Positions 37,373 through 47,376 of a stretch of 64,000 nt of DNA are shown here, piece by piece. Position 1 is the first letter of the stretch. The number at the start of each line of letters is the position of its first letter. The DNA is taken from the NCBI GenBank assembly GCA_046760505.1, contig JBHIEG010000008.1:12200-76199 (forward strand). Direction: 5' to 3'. The position numbers and the translations under genes were made by a program. The DNA comes from CAYFZR01 sp046760505 [NCBI: Candidatus Hydrothermarchaeota archaeon]. GTDB taxonomy: Archaea; CAYFZR01. The notes beneath the pieces were generated by a model. It did not search any database, was not told the origin of the DNA, and saw only the letters and a program-made list of their open reading frames with translations.

Positions 37373-39796
37373 TTACCTTTTTTCTTCTGTAAATCTCCAG
37401 AAGAATACTTCGTCCATAAAGTGCTTACCTATTTTCGGTCTCTGTGTTATTCCACCTGTTAAGGCTTCCATCTGAATTTTCTTCTCAATCATTGATACCA
37501 TCTTTCTGGCAGAAATAACCGAGTCCGGATTGACGGAAATTGATGTGGCGCCCATTCTTATCAAGAATTCGAGATAATCAGGGTATACACTTGGTGCCTG
37601 TCCGCAAATAGACGTTGTCACACCGTATTTCTTGCAGACCGTTATTGTATAAGCCAGAGCCCTCAGAACGGATAGATCTCTTTCATCGTATATTTCCTGA
37701 ACTGCCTCATCGTTTCTATCAACACCGAGGATTAACATGGTTAGATCATTCGTACCGAAACTGATTCCATCCACACCCGCCTTGCAGAACTCCTCTATTA
37801 AGAATACACTGCTTGGCACCTCAACCATGATCCAGAGCTGGAAATCTGGATCTACCCTGTTATCAAGCCCTTCTTCCCTCATTATTTCAACTACTTTGTT
37901 GAATACATCGACCTTTCTTACGAAAGGAAGCATAACCCATACGTTTGTTAATCCAAACTCTTCCCTTACCTTTCTGATCGCCCTGAGTTCCAGTCTGAAT
38001 ATATCATGTTCCTTCAGATATCTGTGCTGACCTCTATAACCTATCATCGGATTGGGTCCTACGTGTCCAGCCTCGAGTTCGTATTTCTCTCCTCCAGGCA
38101 TCTCCAAGAACTCGTCGGGCTTAAAATCCAAGAACCTGTAAACAACGGGCTTTGGATAGAAGGCCTCCGCTACCTGTCTTATGCCTTCAGCAAACCTTTC
38201 TATCATGACGCTTTCTCCGCCCTCTTCGATCAGGAGTCTCGGATGTTTGCCAATGCTAAGCATCAAGTGTTCCGCTCTGAGCAGACCGACGCCATCAGGC
38301 TCCGAGTCTCTTGCCACCTTTTCAGCGATTTCAGGGATTGAGAGATTTACATAAACCTTCGTAGCAGTTGTAGGCTGTACAAGTCCTACCGGTATAGCCT
38401 TAGCCACCGCTTCCTCCTCAATCAGTTCCTCAATGCGACCTCTGTATACTACACCCGTAGTTCCATCTACCGTTACCTCTCCAACTCCATCTAAAACTTC
38501 TGTTCCATTTCCTGTACCCACTATGCATGGTATACCCAACTCCCTGCTTACTATAGCCGCGTGACATGTTTTTCCTCCAGAATTCGTAACAATGGCCGCA
38601 GATTTTTTCATAGCAGGTACCCAATCAGGCGTGGTCATTTCTGTAACTATTACATCTCCTTCTTTTACTTGTCCAATATCCTTCACATCCAATATTACCT
38701 TTACAGGACCTGAACCTATTCCAGGGCTTACTCCTAGCCCTTTTAATAAAATTTCTCTCTCACCAGAAACAGGTTCCACTTTCTCTACCTCTTTTTCCTC
38801 CTTAACTTCAACCTTTGAATATATGGTCTCCGGTCTTGACTGTAAGATATATATGTTGTTGTTTTGATCTATAGCCCACTCTATGTCCTGGGGCACGCCG
38901 TAGTGATCTTCTATCTGTTTTCCATATTTTGCTATGGTTATCACTTCTTCATCTGTTAATGAAGGTTTCTCCTGTTTATCGTCCTCTACAGGGATGTGTT
39001 TCGTCTCTCCCGTAGCAGGATCCATCTGGAATTGAGTAGTCTTTTTTGCTATATCCTTTTTAAGTATTTTTAGTGTATTTTTATCCACCAAAAATTCATC
39101 AGGAGTGATTTTACCGCTTACTATTGCCTCCCCTAAACCCCAACCTGAATTTATGAGAATTTTATCTCTCTCACCAGTAGTCGGTTCTAGGGTAAACATT
39201 ACCCCTGCGCTCCTAGAGTTTACCATTTGCTGAACCGCCACGCTTATCAAGACGTCCTCATGTCTGAAGCCTTTTTCAACCCTGTACATAGTTGCCCTGG
39301 GTGTGAACAATGACCCCCAGCACTTTTGCACCTTCTCTAAAAGATCCTCCCCTGTTACATTCAGATAGGTATCCTGCTGACCAGCAAAACTTGCCCCAGG
39401 TAAATCCTCTGCTGTGGCGCTGGATCTTACCGCAACAAGCAAGTTTTTATCCTTGGTCTTTTTTCTTAATTCCTCATAGGCTTTTACTATAGCCTCTTTT
39501 ATTTCATCTGGCATTGGTGTAGTTTCAATAATCTCTCTAGCCTTTCCAGCGGCCTTGTTCAGTTCATCTAGGTCCGTTATGTCGGCTTCCTCAATGGTTC
39601 GATAAATTTCCTCGCCGATTCCTGTCTTCTTTATAAAGTATTCAAAGGCTTTTGCGGTTACAGCAAAGCCAGGAGGCACAGGAACCTTTATTTTTGCGGA
39701 TAGTTCTCCCAAGTTGGCACACTTGCCACCAACTAAAGGTATATCCTCTTTGGTCAGGTCTTCAAGCCATTTTATAAAATCCTTTTTTTGGGTAAT
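37373..39796 (-). CDS. ppsA: Phosphoenolpyruvate synthase, apparent AUU start
   Basis: PEP synthase turns pyruvate and ATP into PEP, AMP and phosphate. It has the ATP-grasp half (EDLPGASFAGQQDTYLNV, QQMVNSRSAGVMFTLEP, DIEWAIDQ), the phosphohistidine domain (NSGGKTCHAAIVSREL) and the C-terminal barrel with SICGQAPSVYPDYLEFL. The standard start nearest the N-terminus is a TTG at 39712, but the conserved IKWLEDLTKEDIPLVGGK lies upstream in frame. No ATG, GTG or TTG exists before the upstream stop. AGAGGAGGGGG followed eight bases later by ATT at 39796 suggests an AUU start, giving 807 residues; AUA at 39802 is the alternative. Confidence 0.93.
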   Translation of the reverse strand: MTQKKDFIKWLEDLTKEDIPLVGGKCANLGELSAKIKVPVPPGFAVTAKAFEYFIKKTGIGEEIYRTIEEADITDLDELNKAAGKAREIIETTPMPDEIKEAIVKAYEELRKKTKDKNLLVAVRSSATAEDLPGASFAGQQDTYLNVTGEDLLEKVQKCWGSLFTPRATMYRVEKGFRHEDVLISVAVQQMVNSRSAGVMFTLEPTTGERDKILINSGWGLGEAIVSGKITPDEFLVDKNTLKILKKDIAKKTTQFQMDPATGETKHIPVEDDKQEKPSLTDEEVITIAKYGKQIEDHYGVPQDIEWAIDQNNNIYILQSRPETIYSKVEVKEEKEVEKVEPVSGEREILLKGLGVSPGIGSGPVKVILDVKDIGQVKEGDVIVTEMTTPDWVPAMKKSAAIVTNSGGKTCHAAIVSRELGIPCIVGTGNGTEVLDGVGEVTVDGTTGVVYRGRIEELIEEEAVAKAIPVGLVQPTTATKVYVNLSIPEIAEKVARDSEPDGVGLLRAEHLMLSIGKHPRLLIEEGGESVMIERFAEGIRQVAEAFYPKPVVYRFLDFKPDEFLEMPGGEKYELEAGHVGPNPMIGYRGQHRYLKEHDIFRLELRAIRKVREEFGLTNVWVMLPFVRKVDVFNKVVEIMREEGLDNRVDPDFQLWIMVEVPSSVFLIEEFCKAGVDGISFGTNDLTMLILGVDRNDEAVQEIYDERDLSVLRALAYTITVCKKYGVTTSICGQAPSVYPDYLEFLIRMGATSISVNPDSVISARKMVSMIEKKIQMEALTGGITQRPKIGKHFMDEVFFWRFTEEKR

Positions 39797-39944
39797 CTGT
39801 ATCCCCCTCCTCTTGTAAGGTTAACTGCTGAGATTAAGAAATGTGTTGAAATATATAAATCTATTTACTTTTATTTACTGTACAACATTATACACTGAGA
39901 TCAATTTCGCTGGTTATTTATACTCCTTCCCTAGAGGATTTAGC

Positions 39945-40670
39945 ATGGAAGAAAAGAGGATGCCGATATGGGAACACTTGGAGGAACTGAGGAGAAGGAT
40001 CTTAATATCTGCCGGAGCCGTACTGTTATTTGCAATAATAACATTTCCTCTCACAGATGATCTTTTAGAACAATTAAAGAATGCTTTCCTCTCCAACAAT
40101 CCTGCGTTTCCAGGGGGCATAGACCTCGTTGTACTCGCCCCGATGGAGGCGATATTCGTGAGATTCAAGATGGCTGTAGTTTTGGGTCTCGCTCTAGCCC
40201 TGCCTGTTATCATGTACGAGGGTTTTAAGTTTATCGCGCCAGGACTCTATCCAAAGGAGAAAAGGTTCATATTGAGTATATCTCTGTTTTGGCTTTTCTT
40301 GAGTTTATTCGGTCTAGCATTTGCAATTTTTCTCGTAATTCCATTGACCTTTAAATTTATTTTAAGGTTTGCGCTTCCTTTTGCGACGCCCGAACTAAGG
40401 CTTGAATACTTCGTGACCTTCATACTATACACTGCGCTGGGTTGCATAGCGATAGCCCAGTTACCTCTCGTTATGGGTGCTATATCATACTTAGGATTCG
40501 TGACACCTCAGCAACTTAAATCCTACAGGAGGTACGCGATAGTAATACTCGCAATAATAACCGCAATAGTGACCCCGGATCCAACCGGGATTACCATGAT
40601 CTTTGAACTTATCCCCCTTTTATTTTTGTATGAAGTTGGCATACAGGTAGCCAAAATTGCCAGGAGGTGA
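39945..40670 (+). CDS. tatC: Twin-arginine translocase subunit TatC
   Basis: The protein of about 241 residues has six hydrophobic segments and the conserved MPIWEHLEELRRRILISAG start. Mid-protein PGLYPKEKRF with FKFIAPGLYPKEK matches the family's F-x-x-PGL-x-x-x-E. It forms the receptor for folded proteins with twin-arginine signals. The ATG at 39945 follows GAGGATTTAGC. TatA is not adjacent. The frame is open back to 39843 but those residues do not match the family. Confidence 0.95.
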   Translation: MEEKRMPIWEHLEELRRRILISAGAVLLFAIITFPLTDDLLEQLKNAFLSNNPAFPGGIDLVVLAPMEAIFVRFKMAVVLGLALALPVIMYEGFKFIAPGLYPKEKRFILSISLFWLFLSLFGLAFAIFLVIPLTFKFILRFALPFATPELRLEYFVTFILYTALGCIAIAQLPLVMGAISYLGFVTPQQLKSYRRYAIVILAIITAIVTPDPTGITMIFELIPLLFLYEVGIQVAKIARR

Positions 40671-40674
40671 TTCA

Positions 40675-41202
40675 TTGGACGTTATTGAGGCAATTAAAGA
40701 GAGAAGAAGCGTGAGAGAATTTACCGATGATGATGTGAGCGATGAAATCGTTAGAGAAATACTTGATTGTGCAAGATGGGCTCCATCTGGGATAAACAAT
40801 CAGGCTTGGAGATTTATCGTTATAAAGAATAATGAAACAAAAGAAAAACTCTCAAAACTCACCCACTATGGGCGTATTATTAGAGAGTCAAAAGTCTGTA
40901 TAGCTGTTTTCCTAGATCTCAATGTTATGTATGACAGGACAAAGGATGTTCAATCAATCGGCGCCTGTATCCAAAATATGTTATTGGCGGTACATGCACT
41001 CGGTTTGGGAGCGGTATGGCTTGGAGAAATATTAAAGAACAAAGAAAAGGTTAGGGAGATTCTGGAAGCCCCAGAATTTTATGAACTCATGGCAGTGGTT
41101 GCATTGGGCTATCCGAAACCTAAAAAAAGGACTTCGAGTAGAAAGGATCTAAGTGAAATTACTTACTCAGAAACCTATGGAAACAAATTTGAGGTAGGTT
41201 AA
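40675..41202 (+). CDS. Nitroreductase-family FMN protein
   Basis: The 175-residue protein has the nitroreductase fold signature IKERRSVREFTDDDVSDE, followed by CARWAPSGINNQAWRFIVI, and GLGAVWLGEI later. Such enzymes are FMN-dependent and reduce nitro, quinone or halogen groups, or act as dehydrogenases. The start is a TTG at 40675 with a perfect AGGAGGTGAT three bases before it. It overlaps nothing and follows tatC by four bases, so the two are probably co-transcribed. Substrate unknown. Confidence 0.9.
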   Translation: MDVIEAIKERRSVREFTDDDVSDEIVREILDCARWAPSGINNQAWRFIVIKNNETKEKLSKLTHYGRIIRESKVCIAVFLDLNVMYDRTKDVQSIGACIQNMLLAVHALGLGAVWLGEILKNKEKVREILEAPEFYELMAVVALGYPKPKKRTSSRKDLSEITYSETYGNKFEVG

Positions 41203-41204
41203 CC

Positions 41205-42347
41205 TTGAGGGAAGAGGGGAAATCCAAAGCAGAGATATTTAAAGAGTTGGAAAAATACAGGGACCTAGATTACAGATATGAAAATGGAAGAATACTGAGT
41301 TCCATGTGTACAATTCCTCACGAAATTGCGAAAGAAGTCTTCATGAATTTTTTTGAAACAAATCTTGGAGATCCTGGTCTCTTTTCAGGAACGAATTATA
41401 TAGAAAAAGAAGTAATATCAGCATTGGGCTCCTTACTTGGAAAAAACAAGGCATGCGGATACCTGGTCTCAGGGGGCACCGAAGCAAACATGATGGCGAT
41501 GAGGGTAGCAAGGAATCTGAAGGGAATTGAGAGGCCGGAGGTAATTATACCTGAAAGCGCCCATTTCTCATTCGACAAGGCAGGAGACGTATTAGGAATT
41601 AATATGCGTAAAGTTCCTCTAGATGGTAATTTTAGGGCAGATTTGGAAGCAGTAGAGAATTCTATAGGGAAGAACACCATAGCCATAGTCGGAGTGGCAG
41701 GTACAACTGAATTTGGAGTTATCGATCCGGTGGAAGAACTTGCAAAGTTATCCCTAGATTACGATTTGTTTTTACACATAGATGCCGCATTTGGAGGTTT
41801 CGTAATACCTTTCCTTAAAGAGATGGGATATAATCTTCCGGATTTTGATTTTTCAATAAATGGAGTCGATTCTATTACAATAGATCCTCACAAAATGGGT
41901 TTGGCTCCCATCCCAAGTGGAGGAATACTTTTTAGTGACCCTAAGGTACTAAAATATCTTGAAGTAGAAACCCCCTACTTAACTGAGCCCAAGCAATTTA
42001 CAATGGTTGGAACACGTCCCGGAGCATCTGCGGCCGCGACATGGGCTGTCTTGAATTTACTCGGTAGGAAAGGGTACAGGGAAATAGTAAAAAACTGCAT
42101 GGAACTCACATATTACCTAGCGGATGGTATAAAAAAGCTCGGACTTAAATTACCTGTTGAGCCCACTCTAAACGTGCTCGCATTTCATGTTGAGGATCTC
42201 GATGGTGTGATTAAAAGATTAAAAAAGGAGGGATGGATCGTATCTAGAACCAGGAAACCACCCTGTATAAGAATTGTCATAATGCCCCACGTAAAAAAAG
42301 AACATATAGACGATTTTTTGGAGACATTAGAAAAAATTCTGGGATAA
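41205..42347 (+). CDS. mfnA: L-tyrosine/L-aspartate decarboxylase MfnA
   Basis: The 380-residue PLP decarboxylase has [50 protein letters not shown] and the PLP lysine in [17 protein letters not shown]. In methanogens MfnA makes tyramine for methanofuran; in other euryarchaea the same family acts on aspartate for CoA synthesis. Which one applies is not clear from sequence. The start is a TTG after GAGGTAGGTTAACC. Confidence 0.93.
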   Translation: MREEGKSKAEIFKELEKYRDLDYRYENGRILSSMCTIPHEIAKEVFMNFFETNLGDPGLFSGTNYIEKEVISALGSLLGKNKACGYLVSGGTEANMMAMRVARNLKGIERPEVIIPESAHFSFDKAGDVLGINMRKVPLDGNFRADLEAVENSIGKNTIAIVGVAGTTEFGVIDPVEELAKLSLDYDLFLHIDAAFGGFVIPFLKEMGYNLPDFDFSINGVDSITIDPHKMGLAPIPSGGILFSDPKVLKYLEVETPYLTEPKQFTMVGTRPGASAAATWAVLNLLGRKGYREIVKNCMELTYYLADGIKKLGLKLPVEPTLNVLAFHVEDLDGVIKRLKKEGWIVSRTRKPPCIRIVIMPHVKKEHIDDFLETLEKILG

Positions 42348-42349
42348 TT

Positions 42350-42907
42350 ATGCTGGAAAAATTAAAGGAGAGTTTGAAAAACATACCCGTGATAAAAAAA
42401 GGTGAATATGAATATTTCGTCCATCCGATAACAGATGGCATACCCCTAGTGGAGCCCGAGGTGCTTAGAGAGGCTTCAACATACATAATAAATACGGTTG
42501 ACCTGAACGTGGATAAAATACTCACAATAGAAGCCATGGGTATACATCTGGCTACAACCCTATCTCTCATGACAGATCTGCCATTGGTGATAGTTAGAAA
42601 AAGGAAATATGGTCTCGCAGGAGAAGTGGCTGTTCATCAAGTGACTGGATACAGTAAGGGAGAACTGTACATAAATGGTGTAATGGAAGGAGATCGTATT
42701 TTGATTGTTGATGATGTAATAAGCACGGGTGGCACATTAACCTCAGTTATATCCGCATTAAAACAAATAGGAGCGATTATCACGGACGTTATAACCGTAT
42801 TCGAGAGAGGAGAAGGAGTAAGAGAAGTGAAAAAATCTACAGGAATAGATGTCAAGACATTAATCAGAATTGATGTGAAGGACGGTAAAGTTACACTTAT
42901 TGAGTAG
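42350..42907 (+). CDS. hpt: Hypoxanthine/guanine phosphoribosyltransferase (archaeal type)
   Basis: The 185-residue type I phosphoribosyltransferase salvages purine bases. The PRPP motif is [18 protein letters not shown]. The start [20 protein letters not shown] and [17 protein letters not shown] are characteristic of archaeal HGPRTases, and [14 protein letters not shown] follows. It abuts mfnA, two bases after its stop. Confidence 0.92.
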   Translation: MLEKLKESLKNIPVIKKGEYEYFVHPITDGIPLVEPEVLREASTYIINTVDLNVDKILTIEAMGIHLATTLSLMTDLPLVIVRKRKYGLAGEVAVHQVTGYSKGELYINGVMEGDRILIVDDVISTGGTLTSVISALKQIGAIITDVITVFERGEGVREVKKSTGIDVKTLIRIDVKDGKVTLIE

Positions 42908-42926
42908 TCAACTGTTTAGGGAAAAA

Positions 42927-43676
42927 ATGAAAATAACCATACTTGGTAGTGGATCTACACATGGAACGCCAAAAATAAACTGTCAGTGCAAAAATTGTAT
43001 TAGTGGTTTAAAACGCCTTAGATCCGGATTCATTGTTGAAACAGGGGATAAAAATATTCTTGTAGATCCAAATCCTGATATCCGGTTCCAGTTACTTGAG
43101 TACCCAAAAATGCCAGATGCGATAATCGCTACCCATATGCACTTTGATCATATTGGCGGTCTTGGAGATATTATCGGTGAAAAAATACCTCTTTATGCCA
43201 CCAAGGATGTTTTGGATTATTTGCTAGGATATTTTGGATACATGATAGAGGAGAACAGAATCGATCCAAATCCCATCAAGATCTTTCAGAAATTCAACAT
43301 AGGGGATGTAGAGGTAAAACTCTTTCCTGTGATCCATACATCAAGCCCTCTAACGTCAGTGGGCATAAAAATTTATGATGGTTCTGAGTTTGTGTATTCA
43401 GGGGACACAGGTTATAAGTTGGACGAAGAATCACTGTACACCATGAAAAAGGCTGATTTACTTCTCATAGAGGCAACATTTTATAAAGAACATTTTCCAA
43501 CAATCCATCTCCGTTTAGAAGATACCATAAGGCTTACTAAAGAATTAGATCCTGAAAAAGCAATATTTACACATATTAGCCACAAAAATCTCTCCCAATA
43601 TGATTTAGAGAAATATGTCGGACTCATATTCGACAATGTTTTGATTGCCAGAGACTTTATGCAAGTGGAGGTATAA
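42927..43676 (+). CDS. Metallo-beta-lactamase-fold hydrolase (PhnP-like)
   Basis: The protein of about 249 residues starts ILGSGSTHGTPKINCQCKNC, as in PhnP-type phosphodiesterases with an added metal-binding cysteine pair. The active site is THMHFDHIGGLGDI, then VIHTSSPL, YSGDTGYKLD, and THISHKNLSQ. It may cleave a cyclic phosphate or phosphodiester. The ATG at 42927 follows AGGGA and is preferred over the TTG at 42900 that overlaps hpt. Confidence 0.9.
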   Translation: MKITILGSGSTHGTPKINCQCKNCISGLKRLRSGFIVETGDKNILVDPNPDIRFQLLEYPKMPDAIIATHMHFDHIGGLGDIIGEKIPLYATKDVLDYLLGYFGYMIEENRIDPNPIKIFQKFNIGDVEVKLFPVIHTSSPLTSVGIKIYDGSEFVYSGDTGYKLDEESLYTMKKADLLLIEATFYKEHFPTIHLRLEDTIRLTKELDPEKAIFTHISHKNLSQYDLEKYVGLIFDNVLIARDFMQVEV

Positions 43677-43678
43677 CC

Positions 43679-44671
43679 ATGATATCTGATCAAGACATCA
43701 AAAACATCTGCGAACTCGTTAAGAACTACAGATCGATTTTCCTACAGCTTCCGGAAGGTTTAAAGAGGAAAGGTCCGGAAATAGCTAAAAAATTGAATGA
43801 TCTGGGGAAAGATGTTATAATCTCTGGAGATTCATGCTACGGTGCATGCGATCTGAGAATCAACGATGCAAAAATCTCAGGTGTAGATGCCATATTGCAC
43901 ATAGGTCATGTAAACATGGGACTGGATTGTGAGGTGCCCGTAATCTTCTACGAATTGGATTTAAAGTTAGATACTAGAATCGCTGAATTAATTGAGAAAA
44001 AAATGAATAAGCTTGACAAAAAGAGAGTTGCGCTCATATCAAATGTTCAGCACGTTAAATCCCTTCCTCTTATTAAGAAAAAATTGGAGGATAGAGGTAT
44101 TTCTGTTTATATACCAAGCGCGAGAGGACACGAAAAAATAGTATACGATGGTCAGGTTCTCGGCTGTTATTACAGGCATGTCGAGAAAATTTTGGATAGA
44201 ATAGATTGCATATTCTACGTTGGCACAGGAAACTTCCATCCGCTTGGAGTTTCTCTCTCAACTGATAAACCTGTATACTCAATCGACCCCTATACATCAA
44301 AGATTACATCTATGGATGAGTTAAAAGAAAAAATTCTGAGAAAAAGATGGGGCAGAATCGTAAGTGCGATGGATGCAAACTCATTCGGTATTATAGTGAG
44401 CAGCAAACCCGGACAATTCCGGCTTGAATACGCTAAACATATATGTGAAAGGTTGAAAAAGAAAGGAAAGGACGCATACATCATACTTATGGATGATATC
44501 AACAACTCGAAACTAATTTTCAACTTAGATGCTTACGTGGTAGTCGCCTGTCCCAGAATCGTGATAGACGATGCCGAGACATTTAAGTATCCTGTATTAA
44601 GTCCAACAGAGCTTGAAATTTCATTAAATAACGAAAAATGGAACGAATATCGTTTTAATCATCACGAATGA
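43679..44671 (+). CDS. dph2: 2-(3-amino-3-carboxypropyl)histidine synthase Dph2
   Basis: The 330-residue enzyme starts diphthamide synthesis on EF-2 using a non-classical radical-SAM [4Fe-4S] cluster. Three cysteines sit in the expected separate places: SGDSCYGACD, VLGCYYRHVEK and VVACPRIVIDDAE. PEGLKRKGPEIAKKL is the family N-terminus. The gene follows the MBL hydrolase by two bases. Confidence 0.95.
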   Translation: MISDQDIKNICELVKNYRSIFLQLPEGLKRKGPEIAKKLNDLGKDVIISGDSCYGACDLRINDAKISGVDAILHIGHVNMGLDCEVPVIFYELDLKLDTRIAELIEKKMNKLDKKRVALISNVQHVKSLPLIKKKLEDRGISVYIPSARGHEKIVYDGQVLGCYYRHVEKILDRIDCIFYVGTGNFHPLGVSLSTDKPVYSIDPYTSKITSMDELKEKILRKRWGRIVSAMDANSFGIIVSSKPGQFRLEYAKHICERLKKKGKDAYIILMDDINNSKLIFNLDAYVVVACPRIVIDDAETFKYPVLSPTELEISLNNEKWNEYRFNHHE

Positions 44672-44713
44672 TTAATTTAAAAATCGAAAAACAAAAAATT
44701 CCGGGAAGATTGC

Positions 44714-46339
44714 ATGAAGCCGATGGGATACTCAGGAAAAATTGCAAGGATAGATTTGACGAGAGAAAATGTAAAGGTCCAAGAAATAGATAGTGAAACC
44801 GCCTACAACTTTATTGGAGGAAACGGCTTTGCTGTCAAGATCCTTTATGAAGAATTAATACCAAATACAGATCCTCTTTCTCCTGAGAATTTGATTTCAA
44901 TTTTTACTGGACCTGTGAATGGAACAAGGGTGCCGATGGCAAGCAAGTATTGCCTGGCATCAAAGTCCCCTTTAACAAGCACATTCTTCGACTCATACTC
45001 CGGAGGAGACTTCGGTCCTGAATTAAAGAGAGCAGGCTATGATGGAATCTTAATAAAGGGCAGGGCAAAGGAGCCAAAAATAATTGTAATAGAAGATGAG
45101 AGCATAGAAATACTTTCAACAGACTACTGGGGTCTCGACACCTATGAAACTCAGGATTCTATTAAGAAAGATTTTGGAGATTTCAAAAGTATCTGCATCG
45201 GTATAGCGGGAGAAAACCTTGTAAAGTATGCTAATGTGGTATCAAAGAACAGATTTTTTGGAAGAGGGGGTTTGGGCTCGGTTTTTGGTTCAAAAAACCT
45301 CAAAGCAATTCTTGCAAGGGGAGACAGAGAGATTTATGTAGCCGATTACGAAGAAATATCCAGTATCAATGAAGAGTTCAAAGAAAAAATCTCGGAATTA
45401 GAAGGATTGAAAAAGTACGGAACCCCAATGCTCGTAGAGTATCTCAATGAGAGGAACTTACTTCCCACCAATAATTGGAAGAATTTCAAACTGAAAGACT
45501 TTGAAGAAATTTCTGGGGATGAATTCAAGAATTTAAAAATAAAAACTAGATCCTGCCCCATGTGTCCTATAGCCTGTGGTAAAACCGTAAAAATTGATGA
45601 AATAATTTGTGATGGTCCAGAATATGAAACAATTTATGCATTTGGATCTTTATTGAACAATCTATCCAAAAAATCGATATTAAGCGCGAATCATCTGTGC
45701 AACAGATATGGAATTGACACCATATCCTGTGGTGTTACCATAGCATGTTACTATGAATTCGCTGGAAAAGAGGAGCCTATTGAGGATCTAATTGAGAAAA
45801 TTGCCTTCAGAAATGAAATAGGTGATATTCTAGCAGAAGGTTCAAAGATTTTTTCGGAAAAGAAAGACTGCAGAGAATATGCAATGCAAGTTGGGGGTCT
45901 AGAGTTGCCGGGGCACTCTCCAACGCTTTTAAGCATAGCACTGGGATACCTTACATCGGTTAGAGGATCGAGTCACCACGATTTTAGACCCACGGTAGAA
46001 TATGTGGGCTTGCTAAAAGATCTTTCTCCTGAGGAAATCGTGTTCGCAGTAAAAAGATCTCAGTATGCGGGAGCCATTAGAGATTCAATGGTTATATGTT
46101 CATTCGCGGAAAGAGCATACGGACACTTTGTAGGAGACATCCATGCTCGCATACTGAACGCGGTAACAGGATTCTCATACAAAGCAATTGATTTGGAAAG
46201 AATCGGCAAGAAAATATACAATCTTGAAATATCTTTTAACAGAAGAGAAAAATTGGAAGAAAAAAGCATTCCTGAAAGAATAAACGTTGATCGAGAAATT
46301 TTAAATGCGATGATAAGATACTACTACTCCAAGGACTAA
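44714..46339 (+). CDS. Aldehyde:ferredoxin oxidoreductase family protein (tungsten)
   Basis: The 541-residue protein starts GYSGKIARIDLTRENVKVQE and has IGGNGFAVKILYEEL, then the cluster motif SCPMCPIACGK with the fourth cysteine in ISCGVTIACYYEF. The family holds a tungsten bis-molybdopterin and a [4Fe-4S] cluster and oxidises aldehydes to acids with ferredoxin. At 541 residues it is shorter than typical AOR (about 600), so it may be one of the undefined WOR paralogues. GGGAAGATT precedes the ATG. It lies three bases before the aSelBL gene. Confidence 0.93.
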   Translation: MKPMGYSGKIARIDLTRENVKVQEIDSETAYNFIGGNGFAVKILYEELIPNTDPLSPENLISIFTGPVNGTRVPMASKYCLASKSPLTSTFFDSYSGGDFGPELKRAGYDGILIKGRAKEPKIIVIEDESIEILSTDYWGLDTYETQDSIKKDFGDFKSICIGIAGENLVKYANVVSKNRFFGRGGLGSVFGSKNLKAILARGDREIYVADYEEISSINEEFKEKISELEGLKKYGTPMLVEYLNERNLLPTNNWKNFKLKDFEEISGDEFKNLKIKTRSCPMCPIACGKTVKIDEIICDGPEYETIYAFGSLLNNLSKKSILSANHLCNRYGIDTISCGVTIACYYEFAGKEEPIEDLIEKIAFRNEIGDILAEGSKIFSEKKDCREYAMQVGGLELPGHSPTLLSIALGYLTSVRGSSHHDFRPTVEYVGLLKDLSPEEIVFAVKRSQYAGAIRDSMVICSFAERAYGHFVGDIHARILNAVTGFSYKAIDLERIGKKIYNLEISFNRREKLEEKSIPERINVDREILNAMIRYYYSKD

Positions 46340-46341
46340 CC

Positions 46342-47376
46342 ATGTCTATCCTTCACGTTGGAATTTTTGGTAGCTATAATCACGGGAAAACAACCATAGC
46401 AAAAAAACTATCCCAAAGGGAAGGCACAGCAACAGATATAGCATTTTATAGTTTCAGGATGGGAGAAAGAACTGTTGAACTGGTAGACGTCCCTGGAGAT
46501 CCCGAAAAGATCCAGCCTGCTCTCCAGGTTGCAAGCATAATAGATGCTGGAATTCTTGTGATATCAGCGGTAGATGGTTTAACCGCAATGACTGGAGAAC
46601 ACATACTGATATTGGATTCTCTGAACATAGATCTTGGCGTCATAGCGCTGACGAAAGTAGACCTCTGTGACTCTTCCACGCTCAAAAAATTAGAAAGGGG
46701 AATCGAAGATATGGTCAGGGGAACTTCACTAGAAAGATTTCCCATGATAGAAACATCCACAGTAATAAACACGGGATTTGAGGAGATAAAAAACGAGTTA
46801 CTGAAAATTGAGACGCCTGAAAGAAAAGATGGGCCTTTTAAAATGCCTGTTGACCATGCTTTTGAAGTAAAAGCAAATACAGTCGCTACTGGAACAATAA
46901 AAAGGGGAAAAGTAGGTGTACACAAGACTGTTCAGGCTCTACCGCTGGAAAAAGAGATTTTTATAAGATCAATTCAATCTTACGGAGTTGAATTAAACGA
47001 GGCAAAGGCCGGTGACAGGGTTGGAATAGGTTTTAAAGAAATAAATCCCTGGGAGATTCCCAGAGGAACAGTTTTATGCGAGCCGGAATCTTTGAGCGTC
47101 TCCAAAGAAATAAAATGCAATTTGAGGGTCTTTGACTTCTATAAAGGGAGTGTAGAAAATGGTCAGAGACTCCATCTTTCCATAGGACTTCAATTTATCC
47201 CGGTCATCGTAAAATTGAAGGAAGAAATCAAGCCGGGTAAAGAAGCTGAGATTGAACTGCAAGCAGAAAAACCCGTTGTAACCGAGATAGGTGAGCCATT
47301 ATTCCTAACCAGACCTGAACTCCCATTCGGTCAGCTAAGAATTTGTGGCTATGGAAAAGTTATAGATCTAGGTTGA
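46342..47376 (+). CDS. SelB-like elongation factor homologue (aSelBL)
   Basis: The 344-residue protein has an EF-Tu/SelB-type G domain (about 1-160) and two beta domains (about 175-250 and 255-344) but no SelB C-terminal SECIS-binding domain. This matches the archaeal aSelBL family. The P-loop GSYNHGKTT is intact, but DxPGH reads DVPGD (Asp53 in place of the catalytic His) and NKxD reads TKVD. GTP binding is plausible; hydrolysis by the usual mechanism is doubtful. The true tRNA or ribosomal role is unknown. It follows the AOR gene by three bases. Confidence 0.85.
   Translation: MSILHVGIFGSYNHGKTTIAKKLSQREGTATDIAFYSFRMGERTVELVDVPGDPEKIQPALQVASIIDAGILVISAVDGLTAMTGEHILILDSLNIDLGVIALTKVDLCDSSTLKKLERGIEDMVRGTSLERFPMIETSTVINTGFEEIKNELLKIETPERKDGPFKMPVDHAFEVKANTVATGTIKRGKVGVHKTVQALPLEKEIFIRSIQSYGVELNEAKAGDRVGIGFKEINPWEIPRGTVLCEPESLSVSKEIKCNLRVFDFYKGSVENGQRLHLSIGLQFIPVIVKLKEEIKPGKEAEIELQAEKPVVTEIGEPLFLTRPELPFGQLRICGYGKVIDLG

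Noticed and set aside
46446-46925. Minus-strand frame of 159 codons
   Set aside because: Antisense to the aSelBL gene, low-complexity Ser/Ile composition, no ribosome binding site.
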